NCBI GenBank assembly: GCA_019096065.1
Contig: JAGUCH010000005.1
Location: forward strand, 1,984,001 to 2,048,000
Source of the DNA: Paracyclopina nana
Lineage: Eukaryota; Arthropoda; Copepoda; Cyclopoida; Cyclopettidae
Length of the DNA stretch: 64,000 nucleotides
Direction: 5' to 3'
Shown: positions 51,601 to 62,879 of the stretch, piece by piece
How positions within the stretch are numbered: the first letter of the stretch is position 1
How the letters are laid out: every line of letters starts with the position of its first letter
Translations under genes and position numbers: made by a program
Notes under the pieces: generated by a model
What the model was told of the DNA's origin: nothing
Databases searched by the model: none
What the model saw: only the letters and a program-made list of their open reading frames with translations

Positions 51601-52797
51601 GCCAACCAAAAGTCATTAAGCTAAATGATTTTCTTGAAAAGAGGAGAGAAAAAACCGACAAAATTTTTTAAAGGAAGCTGAATTGAGACATTTATCACTG
51701 GTCAGTCATTTGTCCCAGCCTTGAAGCTTTCTCAAAAGGTCTTTTTTCGCATAAATTTTTCCGTGGCTGGAAGTAAGATTTATCATTTGTCGGTATATGC
51801 TCTGGTACGTGGTGGTGGGAAGAGATTTGCGGCTGTCAAGTTGGGGTTGTTATAAACGGGCAGGACAACTCGGAATTTCCAAACAAATTTCAAAACCACC
51901 ATCATGGTCAATTTCAACAAGATCGATGATTGTCTTTGACAAAAGACACTAGAGACCACTCCTAATCATTGTGGAATTTTAGTCAAATTTTGGTTAGGTT
52001 CTAGTTTTTTTTAGTGGGCAAAGTCAAAAAGTTAAAAAAAAACCAGAGGCACTGCCTCATCAGAAATAAAAATAAAAAAGCTACAAAAAGGCAGAGGAAA
52101 TCCAAAAATAGCAAAGCGAGCTTTGAAAGTGATCCTAATGAAAAACCTAGGAAGAAAGGAAAAGTTTTAATCTCTTAAAAGACCATGAAAACGAAAAAAG
52201 ACCTGTGAATATATTCACTTATCCCGGATTTGGCAGTGTTGTGTCATGGCAGCATTCCATCCTCATTATCTGTAACTGCCACTTTGGATTGAAACATCTC
52301 AGAGAAGGAATTCCTGGACTGCAGCTCGCAGCCTTGTTTGGTTTTGCTTGCGGAGAGAGAAGAAAAATCATGGGATTTTTTCCCTGCGCAACCAAGCTGG
52401 AAAATGAAGGTTTGACCGACAGTAAATCACGGCAGGAACTTTTGGTAGTAAATTCTGCCTCCTTTTTTGCCGTCCAACCCATTCTTCAGGCGACTTCAGT
52501 CCAAGCAAAGAAGAAATCCTCAAGTTTTCACGCTGCGTTTGCCCGCCGACTTTGACGGCTGAAGAGTTTGTTGTTATTTATGAAATTGTCACAGAGTTAC
52601 GCCCATGTCAATTCTGCGCGAGTGCAAAGCGCATTTCGGCATTTTTTGAGGCAATTTGACTTTATCGCGACAAGCTCAACCCTCTAGTGAAAACTAGTTA
52701 TGCTTCTTCATTATTTTTATCTGATCTCCTTGGCAAAAAGGCCGCAATTCCTTACAGCTTGGAATTTTTTGATTTTTTTTGTTGTTTTTGTGCATAC
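48685..52797. other. Gene-free spacer, 48.7-52.8 kb
   Basis: No gene is supported. A (GAT)n microsatellite lies at about 50456-50476. Open frames, including one of 116 codons at 52205-52555 (plus), show no recognisable motif. Confidence 0.4.
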
Positions 52798-52800
52798 TAA

Positions 52801-52960
52801 AGGGCGTTCTCATATTGGACTTTAGCTTACCAAAACCTGATTTTGGTTAACCAAAAACCTGTTTTCGGTAGGTAGCCACTACATAGCGCTTGACTAAAAC
52901 CAGTTTTTGGTTAACCAAAATCAGGTTTTGGTAAGCTAAAGTCCAATATGAGAACGCCCT
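52801..52960. mobile_element. 160-bp hairpin MITE
   Basis: The two arms, 52801-52859 and 52902-52960, are perfectly complementary by eye, leaving a loop of about 40 bp. Ends are AGGGCGTTCTCA / TGAGAACGCCCT, and TAA flanks both sides (52798-52800 and 52961-52963). Size, fold-back structure and 3-bp duplication fit a Harbinger-type MITE. Its ends differ from those of the 222-bp family. If transcribed it would form a long hairpin RNA. Confidence 0.85.
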
Positions 52961-53473
52961 TAAGTATTTTCCAAAATTGGCGGCCGGGCGTCACAAAATT
53001 CCGCTAAAAAGCGTGAACAACAAAGGGTGAAATTAGAGTATGGAACATTACCTCTCAATTTTTTGTGTGTCGGCTCTTTTCTAACGTACTTTTTACATTC
53101 ACCAAAAATTAATTCCAATGAAGTTTGGCTGTGAATGCTGACTGGAAAAAAAGCATGATAAATGTCATGATTAAAGGGCTGCTGTTATTTTGATGACCTC
53201 AAACTGAGACATACCACAACAAAGTCTCAGCTTTTGCTCTATGTGATTGTCTGAAAAGAGTTATCTTCATTCCAGTGGCCACGACGTGTAGTAGTACACT
53301 ATAGAGTTGTCGTATCACAGCATCATCATCATTGTTATGTGTCAGGTCCTCAGAAATGGGGTAGGTTGGGTCCAAACATCAACTGCATTCCTAACCCATG
53401 AGTTTATTGTTGGACAGCGTGAAACCTTTTTTCTTCATGTTGTTTGGCACCACCACGACCATGCACATAGAGT

Positions 53474-53518
53474 GGCCGCGACTGCATAGGCAGGGATCAA
53501 ATGCAAGCAAAACTTAGA
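53474..53518 (+). repeat. Left 45-bp terminal inverted repeat
   Basis: Identical base for base to the reverse complement of 63836-63880. A weaker similarity continues a little inward, with GAACCCATGTTTGG on the left against TTCACCCATGTTCG on the right. Confidence 0.9.
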
Positions 53519-53559
53519 TTTATCTTCACAAAAAATATAGATTACGCCGTGTGAACCCA

Positions 53560-54285
53560 TGTTTGGTGTGTTCGGTGTGTTCGCCGTGTTCGGTGTGTTC
53601 AGTGTGTTCGGCTGTTCGCCGTGTTCGGTGTGTTCGGTGTGTTCAGTGTGTTCGCCGTGTTCGGTGTGTTCGCCGTGTTCGCTCGTGTTCGCTGTGTTCG
53701 CTCGTGTTCGCCCGTGTTCGTTGTGTTCGCTGTGTTCGCTCGTGTTCGCCCGTGTTCGGTGTGTTCGCCCGTGTTCGGTGTGTTCGCCGTGTTCGGTGTG
53801 TTCGGCCGTGTTCGCTGTGTTCGGCCGTGTTCGCTGTGTTTGCCCGTGTTCGCCCGTGTTCGGTGTGTTGGCTGTGTTCGGTGTGTTCGCTCGGGTTTGG
53901 TGTGTTCGCCCGTGTTCGGTGTGTTCGCCCGTGTTCGGTGTGTTCGCCCGTGTTCGGTGTGTTCGCTGTGTTCGTTCGCCCGTGTTCGGTGTGTTCGCCC
54001 GTGTTCGGTGTGTTCGGCCGTGTTCGGTGTGTTCGCCCGTGATCGCCCGTGTTCGGTGTGTTCGTCCGTGTTCGCTGTGTTCACCCGTGTTCGCTGTGTT
54101 CGGCCGTGTTCGGTGAGTTCGATGAGTTCGGCCGTGTTTGGTGTGTTCACTGTGTTCGGTGTGTTCGCCCGTGTTCGGTGTGTTCGCCCGTGTTCGGTGT
54201 GTTCACCCGTGTTCGGTGTGTTCGCCCGTGTTCGCTGTGTTCGCCGTGTTCGCTGTGTTCGCTGCGTTCGCCCGTATTCGCTGCT
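53560..54285 (+). repeat. GTGTTCG minisatellite, left arm
   Basis: About 75 units of GTGTTCG plus two or three variable bases (GT, CC, CT, CCC), so unit length is 9-10 bp. A 19-bp pairing GTGTTCGGT-GTGTTCGCCC is frequent. All frames stay open for long distances because the unit contains no stop; the resulting Val/Phe/Cys/Arg-rich peptides are artefacts. Confidence 0.95.
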
Positions 54286-54290
54286 AGTTT

Positions 54291-55860
54291 CAGTTCTAAT
54301 TTTGCACTAGGAGACCAGTCTTGTCAAAACTAGATGAAAAAAGGCCAAAGTTTGGTCTTTGTCAAAAATGCAATTTTGCTCTAGCAATTATTCACGTTAC
54401 GCGTGTTTCGCTCCAAGCTCAAAAAGTTGCAAAAAATATGCCAGTTTCAGATCTTATTTTGCACTAGGAGACCAGTCATGTCAAAACTAGATGAAAAAAG
54501 GCCAAAGTTTGGTCTTTGTCAAAAATGCAATTTTGCTCTAGCAATTATTCACGTTACGCGTGTTTCGCTCCAAGCTCAAAAAGTTGCAAAAAATATGCTA
54601 TTTTCAGATCTTATTTTGCACTAGGAGACCAGTCATGTCAAAACTAGATGAAAAAAGGCCAAAGTTTGGTCTTTGTCAAAAATGCAATTTTGCTCTAGCA
54701 ATTATTCACGTTACGCGAGTTTCGCTCCAAGCTCAAAAAGTTGCAAAAAATATGCCAGTTTCAGATCTTATTTTGCACTAGGAGACCAGTCATGTCAAAA
54801 CTAGATGAAAAAAGGCCAAAGTTTGGTCTTTGTCAAAAAATGCAATTTTGCTCTAGCAATTATTCACGTTACGCGTGTTTCGCTCCAAGCTCAAAAAAGT
54901 TGCAAAAATATGCTATTTTCAGATCTTATTTTGCACTAGGAGACCAGTCATGTCAAAACTAGATGAAAAAAGGCCAAAGTTTGGTCTTTGTCAAAAATGC
55001 AATTTTGCTCTAGCAATTATTCACGTTACGCGTGTTTCGCTCCAAGCTCAAAAAGTTGCAAAAATATGCTATTTTCAGATCTTATTTTGCACTAGGAGAC
55101 CAGTCATGTCAAAACTAGATGAAAAAAAGGCCAAAGTTTGGTCTTTGTCAAAAATGCAATTTTGCTCTTGCAATTATTCACGTTACGCGAGTTTCGCTCC
55201 AAGCTCAAAAAGTTGCAAAAATATGCTATTTTCAGATCTTATTTTGCACTAGGAGACCAGTCATGTCAAAACTAGATGAAAAAAGGCCAAAGTTTGGTCT
55301 TTGTCAAAAATGCAATTTTGCTCTAGCAATTATTCACGTTACGCGTGTTTCGCTCCAAGCTCAAAAAGTTGCAAAAAATATGCCAGTTTCAGATCTTATT
55401 TTGCACTAGGAGACCAGTCATGTCAAAACTAGATGAAAAAAGGCCAAAGTTTGGTCTTTGTCAAAAATGCAATTTTGCTCTAGCAATTATTCACGTTACG
55501 CGTGTTTCGCTCCAAGCTCAAAAAGTTGCAAAAATATGCCAGTTTCAGATCTTATTTTGCACTAGGAGACCAGTCTTGTCAAAACTAGATGAAAAAAGGC
55601 CAAAGTTTGGTCTTTGTCAAAAATGCAATTTTGCTCTAGCAATTATTCACGTTACGCGTGTTTCGCTCCAAGCTCAAAAAGTTGCAAAAAAATATGCCAG
55701 TTTCAGATCTTATTTTGCACTAGGAGACCAGTCATGTCAAAACTAGATGAAAAAAGGCCAAAGTTTGGCCTTTGTTAAAAAATGCAATTTTGCTCTAACA
55801 ATTATTCACGTTACGCGATTTTCGCTCCCAGGTTAAAAAATGTCCAAAAAATATGCTAGT
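54291..55860 (+). repeat. 157-bp tandem array, 10 copies
   Basis: The anchor GCACTAGGAGACCAGTC starts at 54304, 54461, 54618, 54775, 54933, 55089, 55246, 55403, 55559 and 55717, a spacing of 156-158 bp. Copies are nearly identical; differences are mostly A-run lengths, CATG/CTTG and CGTG/CGAG switches. The last unit degenerates after about 55770. The repeated short open frames are not genes. Confidence 0.95.
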
Positions 55861-55864
55861 TTCG

Positions 55865-56040
55865 GTGGGTGCCGGTATTAAGATCGAATTTAGGGGGGAT
55901 TTTAAAGCCGAATTGATAAGGGATTTTAAAGTCGAATCACCTGGATTTTAAGATCGAATTGAAATTGATACTGGGTAATAAGATCGAACGGGAAAACAAA
56001 AAATGAACCTCCACCTGGATTTTAAAGTCGAAACATCTTG
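55865..56040 (+). repeat. Cluster of GATTTTAAAGTCGAA-type motifs
   Basis: Six variants of (GA)TTTTAA(A/G)(G/A)(T/C)CGAA occur at irregular spacing of roughly 20-60 bp, between the 157-bp array and the first MITE. They look like remnants of an older short tandem repeat. Confidence 0.55.
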
Positions 56041-56046
56041 ATTTTA

Positions 56047-57058
56047 GGCATGGTTCACCTGCTCATAATATCTGATATTTTGACAAAATATCGGAGCGAA
56101 ATACTAGGTGGATCCCACAACATTAGGCAGCTGAGCTTAAGCAAAGGCAAAGTAACTTTGATTGCGAATTTCTCAGCAACCTCTCAACTGATTCGAACCA
56201 AAATTGGTAGGATTCATCAGAGTTGCCTCATAATTGTTCATGCCTAATTCAGTCAAAATCCGAGGTCACATTCAAAAGATTGGTTTTAAGCAAAGCAAAG
56301 CTGGGTTAAGCAAAGGGAAATTGGGTACCACTTAGCAGCCTCGGATTTGCACTAAATTTGACAGCAACAATTATAAGGCAACTCTGATGAATCCTACCAA
56401 TTTTGGTTCGAATCAGATGAGAAGTTGCTGAGAAATATGCAATCAAAAGGTGGATCCCACAACATTAGGCAGCTAAGCTTAAGCAAAGGCAAAGTAACTT
56501 TGATTGCGAATTTCTCAGCAACCTCTCAACTGATTCGAACCAAAATTGGTAGGATTCATCAGAGTTGCCTTATAATTGTTCATGCCTAATTCAGTCAAAA
56601 TCCGAGGTCACATTCAAAAGATTGGTTTTAAGCAAAGCAAAGCTGGGTTAAGCAAAAGGAAATTGGATACCACTTAGCAGCCTCGGATTTGCACTAAATT
56701 TGACAGCAACAATTATAAGGCAACTCTGATGAATCCTACCAATTTTGGTTCGAATTAGATGAGAAGTTGCTGAGAAATATGCAATCAAAGTTACCTTGCT
56801 TTGCTTAAGCTTAGCTGCCTAATGTTGTGGGATCCACCTAAAGTTACCTTGCTTTGCTTAAGCTTAGCTGCCTAATGTTGTGGGATCCACCTACTGAGAA
56901 ACTGAGAATTTAGATACTGTTGTAGGATGGTTTTTGGTACCAAAAGACCGAATCCGAAGAAAAAATCTAAAAAATGATTTTGGAAGTACCTGATATTAGC
57001 AAATATCAGCATAATATCGCTCGATATTTTGATCATAATATCGCAGGTGGACCAGGCC
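56047..57058. mobile_element. Diverged Harbinger-like MITE, split by an insertion
   Basis: The ends GGCATGGTTCACCTGC and GCAGGTGGACCAGGCC are flanked by TTA (56044-56046 and 57059-57061). The parts outside the insert (56047-56105 and 56893-57058) align with the intact 222-bp MITE but are clearly more diverged, so this is an older or different subfamily copy. It shares its right TTA with the next MITE. Confidence 0.8.
56106..56892. mobile_element. 787-bp self-complementary insertion in the MITE
   Basis: It starts AGGTGGATCCCACAACATTA and ends with the inverse, flanked by ACT on both sides (56103-56105, 56893-56895); removing the insert and one ACT restores the MITE sequence. Inside are two tandem copies of a unit of about 342 bp (from 56106 and 56448). 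Each contains long internal inverted repeats (GAATTTCTCAGCAAC versus GTTGCTGAGAAAT, among others). The right terminal repeat is itself duplicated. Confidence 0.8.
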
Positions 57059-57061
57059 TTA

Positions 57062-57284
57062 GGGCCTATTCACCTGCTTATTATGGCCGTTATTTTGGCA
57101 AAATATTGGAGAGAAATACTGAGAAACTGAGAATTTTATTTTTGGGTTAGGATGGCTTTTGGTACCAATATATCGATTCCGAAGTCAAAATCTGAAAAAT
57201 GATTTTACAAATACCGGATTTTTTGCAAATATCAGCATAATATCGCGCGTTATTTTGCTGATAATATTGCAGGTGAACAGGGCC
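57062..57284. mobile_element. Intact Harbinger-like MITE
   Basis: The 223-bp copy has ends GGGCCTATTCACCTGC and GCAGGTGAACAGGGCC, with TTA on both sides (57059-57061, 57285-57287). It is very close to the copy in the MATH-BTB intron, so the family moved fairly recently. Confidence 0.88.
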
Positions 57285-57289
57285 TTAGT

Positions 57290-57600
57290 GTCGAATAACA
57301 AATTATTACGCTAAGTTTTAAGAAAGTCGTCTAAATCAAGAATTTCATGATTTATAAGAAGTAAAGTTAAAGTACCGCGCGATCCGCAAGTTTTCACTCT
57401 TCCGAATTCAAAATAAATCAATAAGTTTCGGCATTTGCGAATTCAAAAAGTGTAGTAAGTTTGAGTTTGCCTCACATTTTGAGTCAAGTTGACTCAAACT
57501 TTTGATTCATTTTGAATTCGCTAGAGAGAAAACCTGCGCATCGCGCGGTACTTCTACTTTACTGCTAATAAAACACGAAATTCTTGACCAAGTCTTTCAG
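57290..57600 (-). repeat. Inverted, diverged satellite monomers at the array edge
   Basis: 57426-57500 is the reverse complement of part of the 169-bp satellite monomer (GTTTCGGCATTTGCGAATTC and GAGTCAAGTTGACTC are recognisable). The first direct-orientation monomer, itself diverged, follows at about 57600. The array therefore begins at an inverted junction. Confidence 0.75.
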
Positions 57601-60600
57601 TCAAAATGTCAATTGCAGTTGATAGTTTGGGTCAACTTGACTCAAAATATGAGGCAAAGTCAAACTTACTTCACTTCAGTTGCAGCTGATAGTTTGAGTC
57701 AACTTGACTCAAAATGTGAGGCAAACTCAAACTTACTACACTTTTTGAATTCGCAAATGCCGAAACTTGCGCATCGCGTTATGCTACTAGGTGACTGCTA
57801 TGAAAACGCAAAATTCTTGACCAAGTCAAATTTCAGTCAAAATGTCAGTTGCAGCTGAAAGTTTGAGTCAACTTGACTCAAAATTAATGTGAGGCAAAGT
57901 CAAACTTATGACACTTTTTGAATTCGCAAATGCCGAAACTTGCGCATCGCGTTATGCTACTAGGTGACTGCTATGAAAACTCGAAATTCTTGACTGAGTC
58001 AAATTTCAGTCAAAATGTCAGTTGCAGCTGATAGTTTGAGTCAACTTGACTCAAAATTAATGTGAGGCAAAGTCAAACTTATGACACTTTTTGAATTCGC
58101 AAATGCCGAAACTTGCGCATCGCGTTATGCTACTAGGTGACTGCTATGAAAACGCGAAATTCTTGACTTAGTCAAATTTCAGTCAAAATGTCAGTTGCAG
58201 CTGAAAGTTTGAGTCAACTTGACTCAAAATGTGAGGCAAACTCAAACTTACTACACTTTTTGAATTCGCAAATGCCGAAACTTGCGCATCGCGTTATGCT
58301 ACTAGGTGACTGCTATGAAAACGCGAAATTCTTGACTTAGTCAAATTTCAGTCAAAATGTCAGTTGCAGCTGAAAGTTTGAGTCAACTTGACTCAAAATT
58401 AATGTGAGGCAAAGTCAAACTTATGACACTTTTTGAATTCGCAAATGCCGAAACTTGCGCATCGCGTTATACTACTAATCTCGTGATGACTGCTATGAAA
58501 ACTCGAAATTCTTGACTGAGTCAAATTTCAGTCAAAATGTCAGTTGCAGCTGATAGTTTGAGTCAACTTGACTCAAAATGTGAGGCAAACTCAAACTTAC
58601 TACACTTTTTGAATTCGCAAATGCCGAAACTTGCGCATCGCGTTATGCTACTAGGTGACTGCTATGAAAACGTGAAATTCTTGACCAAGTCAAATTTCAG
58701 TCAAAATGTCAGTTGCAGCTGAAAGTTTGAGTCAACTTGACTCAAAATTAATGTGAGGCAAAGTCAAACTTATGACACTTTTTGAATTCGCAAATGCCGA
58801 AACTTGCGCATCGCGTTATGCTACTAGGTGACTGCTATGAAAACTCGAAATTCTTGACTGAGTCAAATTTCAGTCAAAATGTCAGTTGCAGCTGATAGTT
58901 TGAGTCAACTTGACTCAAAATGTGAGGCAAACTCAAACTTACTACACTTTTTGAATTCGCAAATGCCGAAACTTGCGCATCGCGTTATGCTACTAGGTGA
59001 CTGCTATGAAAACGCGAAATTCTTGACCAAGTCAAATTTCAGTCAAAATGTCAGTTGCAGCTGATAGTTTGAGTCAACTTGACTCAAAATGTGAGGCAAA
59101 CTCAAACTTACTACACTTTTTGAATTCGCAAATGCCGAAACTTGCGCATCGCGTTATGCTACTAGGTGACTGCTATGAAAACTCGAAATTCTTGACTGAG
59201 TCAAATTTCAGTCAAAATGTCAGTTGCAGCTGATAGTTTGAGTCAACTTGACTCAAAATGTGAGGCAAACTCAAACTTACTACACTTTTTGAATTCGCAA
59301 ATGCCGAAACTTGCGCATCGCGTTATGCTACTAGGTGACTGCTATGAAAACGCGAAATTCTTGACTTAGTCAAATTTCAGTCAAAATGTCAGTTGCAGCT
59401 GAAAGTTTGAGTCAACTTGACTCAAAATTAATGTGAGGCAAAGTCAAACTTATGACACTTTTTGAATTCGCAAATGCCGAAACTTGCGCATCGCGTTATA
59501 CTACTAATCTCGTGATGACTGCTATGAAAACTCGAAATTCTTGACTGAGTCAAATTTCAGTCAAAATGTCAGTTGCAGCTGATAGTTTGAGTCAACTTGA
59601 CTCAAAATGTGAGGCAAACTCAAACTTACTACACTTTTTGAATTCGCAAATGCCGAAACTTGCGCATCGCGTTATGCTACTAGGTGACTGCTATGAAAAC
59701 GTGAAATTCTTGACTTAGTCAAATTTCAGTCAAAATGTCAGTTGCAGCTGAAAGTTTGAGTCAACTTGACTCAAAATTAATGTGAGGCAAAGTCAAACTT
59801 ATGACACTTTTTGAATTCGCAAATGCCGAAACTTGCGCATCGCGTTATGCTACTAGGTGACTGCTATGAAAACTCGAAATTCTTGACTGAGTCAAATTTC
59901 AGTCAAAATGTCAGTTGCAGCTGATAGTTTGAGTCAACTTGACTCAAAATGTGAGGCAAACTCAAACTTACTACACTTTTTGAATTCGCAAATGCCGAAA
60001 CTTGCGCATCGCGTTATGCTACTAGGTGACTGCTATGAAAACTCGAAATTCTTGACTGAGTCAAATTTCAGTCAAAATGTCAGTTGCAGCTGATAGTTTG
60101 AGTCAACTTGACTCAAAATGTGAGGCAAACTCAAACTTACTATTCTTTTTGAATTCGCAAATGCCGAAACTTGCGCATCGCGTTATGCTACTAGGTGACT
60201 GCTATGAAAACGCGAAATTCTTGACTTAGTCAAATTTCAGTCAAAATGTCAGTTGCAGCTGAAAGTTTGAGTCAACTTGACTCAAAATGTGAGGCAAACT
60301 CAAACTTACTACACTTTTTGAATTCGCAAATGCCGAAACTTGCGCATCGCGTTATGCTACTAGGTGACTGCTATGAAAACGCGAAATTCTTGACTTAGTC
60401 AAATTTCAGTCAAAATGTCAGTTGCAGCTGAAAGTTTGAGTCAACTTGACTCAAAATTAATGTGAGGCAAAGTCAAACTTATGACACTTTTTGAATTCGC
60501 AAATGCCGAAACTTGCGCATCGCGTTATACTACTAATCTCGTGATGACTGCTATGAAAACTCGAAATTCTTGACTGAGTCAAATTTCAGTCAAAATGTCA

Positions 60601-62879
60601 GTTGCAGCTGATAGTTTGAGTCAACTTGACTCAAAATGTGAGGCAAACTCAAACTTACTACACTTTTTGAATTCGCAAATGCCGAAACTTGCGCATCGCG
60701 TTATGCTACTAGGTGACTGCTATGAAAACTCGAAATTCTTGACTGAGTCAAATTTCAGTCAAAATGTCAGTTGCAGCTGATAGTTTGAGTCAACTTGACT
60801 CAAAATGTGAGGCAAACTCAAACTTACTACACTTTTTGAATTCGCAAATGCCGAAACTTGCGCATCGCGTTATGCTACTAGGTGACTGCTATGAAAACGC
60901 GAAATTCTTGACTTAGTCAAATTTCAGTCAAAATGTCAGTTGCAGCTGAAAGTTTGAGTCAACTTGACTCAAAATTAATGTGAGGCAAAGTCAAACTTAT
61001 GACACTTTTTGAATTCGCAAATGCCGAAACTTGCGCATCGCGTTATACTACTAATCTCGTGATGACTGCTATGAAAACTCGAAATTCTTGACTGAGTCAA
61101 ATTTCAGTCAAAATGTCAGTTGCAGCTGATAGTTTGAGTCAACTTGACTCAAAATGTGAGGCAAACTCAAACTTACTACACTTTTTGAATTCGCAAATGC
61201 CGAAACTTGCGCATCGCGTTATGCTACTAGGTGACTGCTATGAAAACTCGAAATTCTTGACTGAGTCAAATTTCAGTCAAAATGTCAGTTGCAGCTGATA
61301 GTTTGAGTCAACTTGACTCAAAATGTGAGGCAAACTCAAACTTACTACACTTTTTGAATTCGCAAATGCCGAAACTTGCGCATCGCGTTATGCTACTAGG
61401 TGACTGCTATGAAAACGCGAAATTCTTGACTTAGTCAAATTTCAGTCAAAATGTCAGTTGCAGCTGAAAGTTTGAGTCAACTTGACTCAAAATTAATGTG
61501 AGGCAAAGTCAAACTTATGACACTTTTTGAATTCGCAAATGCCGAAACTTGCGCATCGCGTTATACTACTAATCTCGTGATGACTGCTATGAAAACTCGA
61601 AATTCTTGACTGAGTCAAATTTCAGTCAAAATGTCAGTTGCAGCTGATAGTTTGAGTCAACTTGACTCAAAATGTGAGGCAAACTCAAACTTACTACACT
61701 TTTTGAATTCGCAAATGCCGAAACTTGCGCATCGCGTTATGCTACTAGGTGACTGCTATGAAAACTCGAAATTCTTGACTGAGTCAAATTTCAGTCAAAA
61801 TGTCAGTTGCAGCTGATAGTTTGAGTCAACTTGACTCAAAATGTGAGGCAAACTCAAACTTACTACACTTTTTGAATTCGCAAATGCCGAAACTTGCGCA
61901 TCGCGTTATGCTACTAGGTGACTGCTATGAAAACGCGAAATTCTTGACTTAGTCAAATTTCAGTCAAAATGTCAGTTGCAGCTGAAAGTTTGAGTCAACT
62001 TGACTCAAAATTAATGTGAGGCAAAGTCAAACTTATGACACTTTTTGAATTCGCAAATGCCGAAACTTGCGCATCGCGTTATACTACTAATCTCGTGATG
62101 ACTGCTATGAAAACTCGAAATTCTTGACTGAGTCAAATTTCAGTCAAAATGTCAGTTGCAGCTGATAGTTTGAGTCAACTTGACTCAAAATGTGAGGCAA
62201 ACTCAAACTTACTACACTTTTTGAATTCGCAAATGCCGAAACTTGCGCATCGCGTTATGCTACTAGGTGACTGCTATGAAAACGCGAAATTCTTGACTTA
62301 GTCAAATTTCAGTCAAAATGTCAGTTGCAGCTGAAAGTTTGAGTCAACTTGACTCAAAATTAATGTGAGGCAAAGTCAAACTTATGACACTTTTTGAATT
62401 CGCAAATGCCGAAACTTGCGCATCGCGTTATACTACTAATCTCGTGATGACTGCTATGAAAACTCGAAATTCTTGACTGAGTCAAATTTCAGTCAAAATG
62501 TCAGTTGCAGCTGATAGTTTGAGTCAACTTGACTCAAAATGTGAGGCAAACTCAAACTTACTACACTTTTTGAATTCGCAAATGCCGAAACTTGCGCATC
62601 GCGTTATGCTACTAGGTGACTGCTATGAAAACGTGAAATTCTTGACTTAGTCAAATTTCAGTCAAAATGTCAGTTGCAGCTGAAAGTTTGAGTCAACTTG
62701 ACTCAAAATTAATGTGAGGCAAAGTCAAACTTATGACACTTTTTGAATTCGCAAATGCCGAAACTTGCGCATCGCGTTATGCTACTAGGTGACTGCTATG
62801 AAAACGCGAAATTCTTGACTGAGTCAAATTTCAGTCAAAATGTCAGTTGCAGCTGATAGTTTGAGTCAACTTGACTCAA
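57600..62879 (+). repeat. 169-180-bp satellite with 518-bp higher-order repeat
   Basis: About 31 head-to-tail monomers anchored by ATGTCAGTTGCAGCTGA. Basic monomers are 169 bp. Variants carry an extra TTAA and a longer CTACTAATCTCGTGATGAC segment, reaching about 180 bp. In the right half three monomers (169+169+180) repeat as a 518-bp unit, with starts at 60595, 61113, 61631 and 62149. Every monomer has the dyad TTGAGTCAACTTGACTCAA. The recurrent 61-codon frames are repeat artefacts because 169 is not a multiple of three. Confidence 0.95.

Noticed and set aside
53551..54333. Long overlapping Cys/Val/Arg-rich open frames in several frames
   Set aside because: They arise because the GTGTTCG unit contains no stop in any frame. 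Peptides are periodic, all frames are equally open, and unit variation is not codon-like.
54403..55746. Recurrent 73-133-codon frames in the 157-bp array
   Set aside because: They simply translate the tandem repeat; the frame depends on A-run length in each copy.
56405..56415. GGTTCGAATC resembling a tRNA B box
   Set aside because: No A box at the right distance and no cloverleaf; it is part of the inverted repeat inside the 787-bp insertion.
57502..61816. Recurrent 61-codon frames beginning MSVAADSLSQLDSK
   Set aside because: One per satellite monomer; the 169-bp period breaks the frame each time, and the peptides match no family.
57600..62879. Possible CRISPR-like array
   Set aside because: The whole monomer repeats without unique spacers, in a eukaryotic context.
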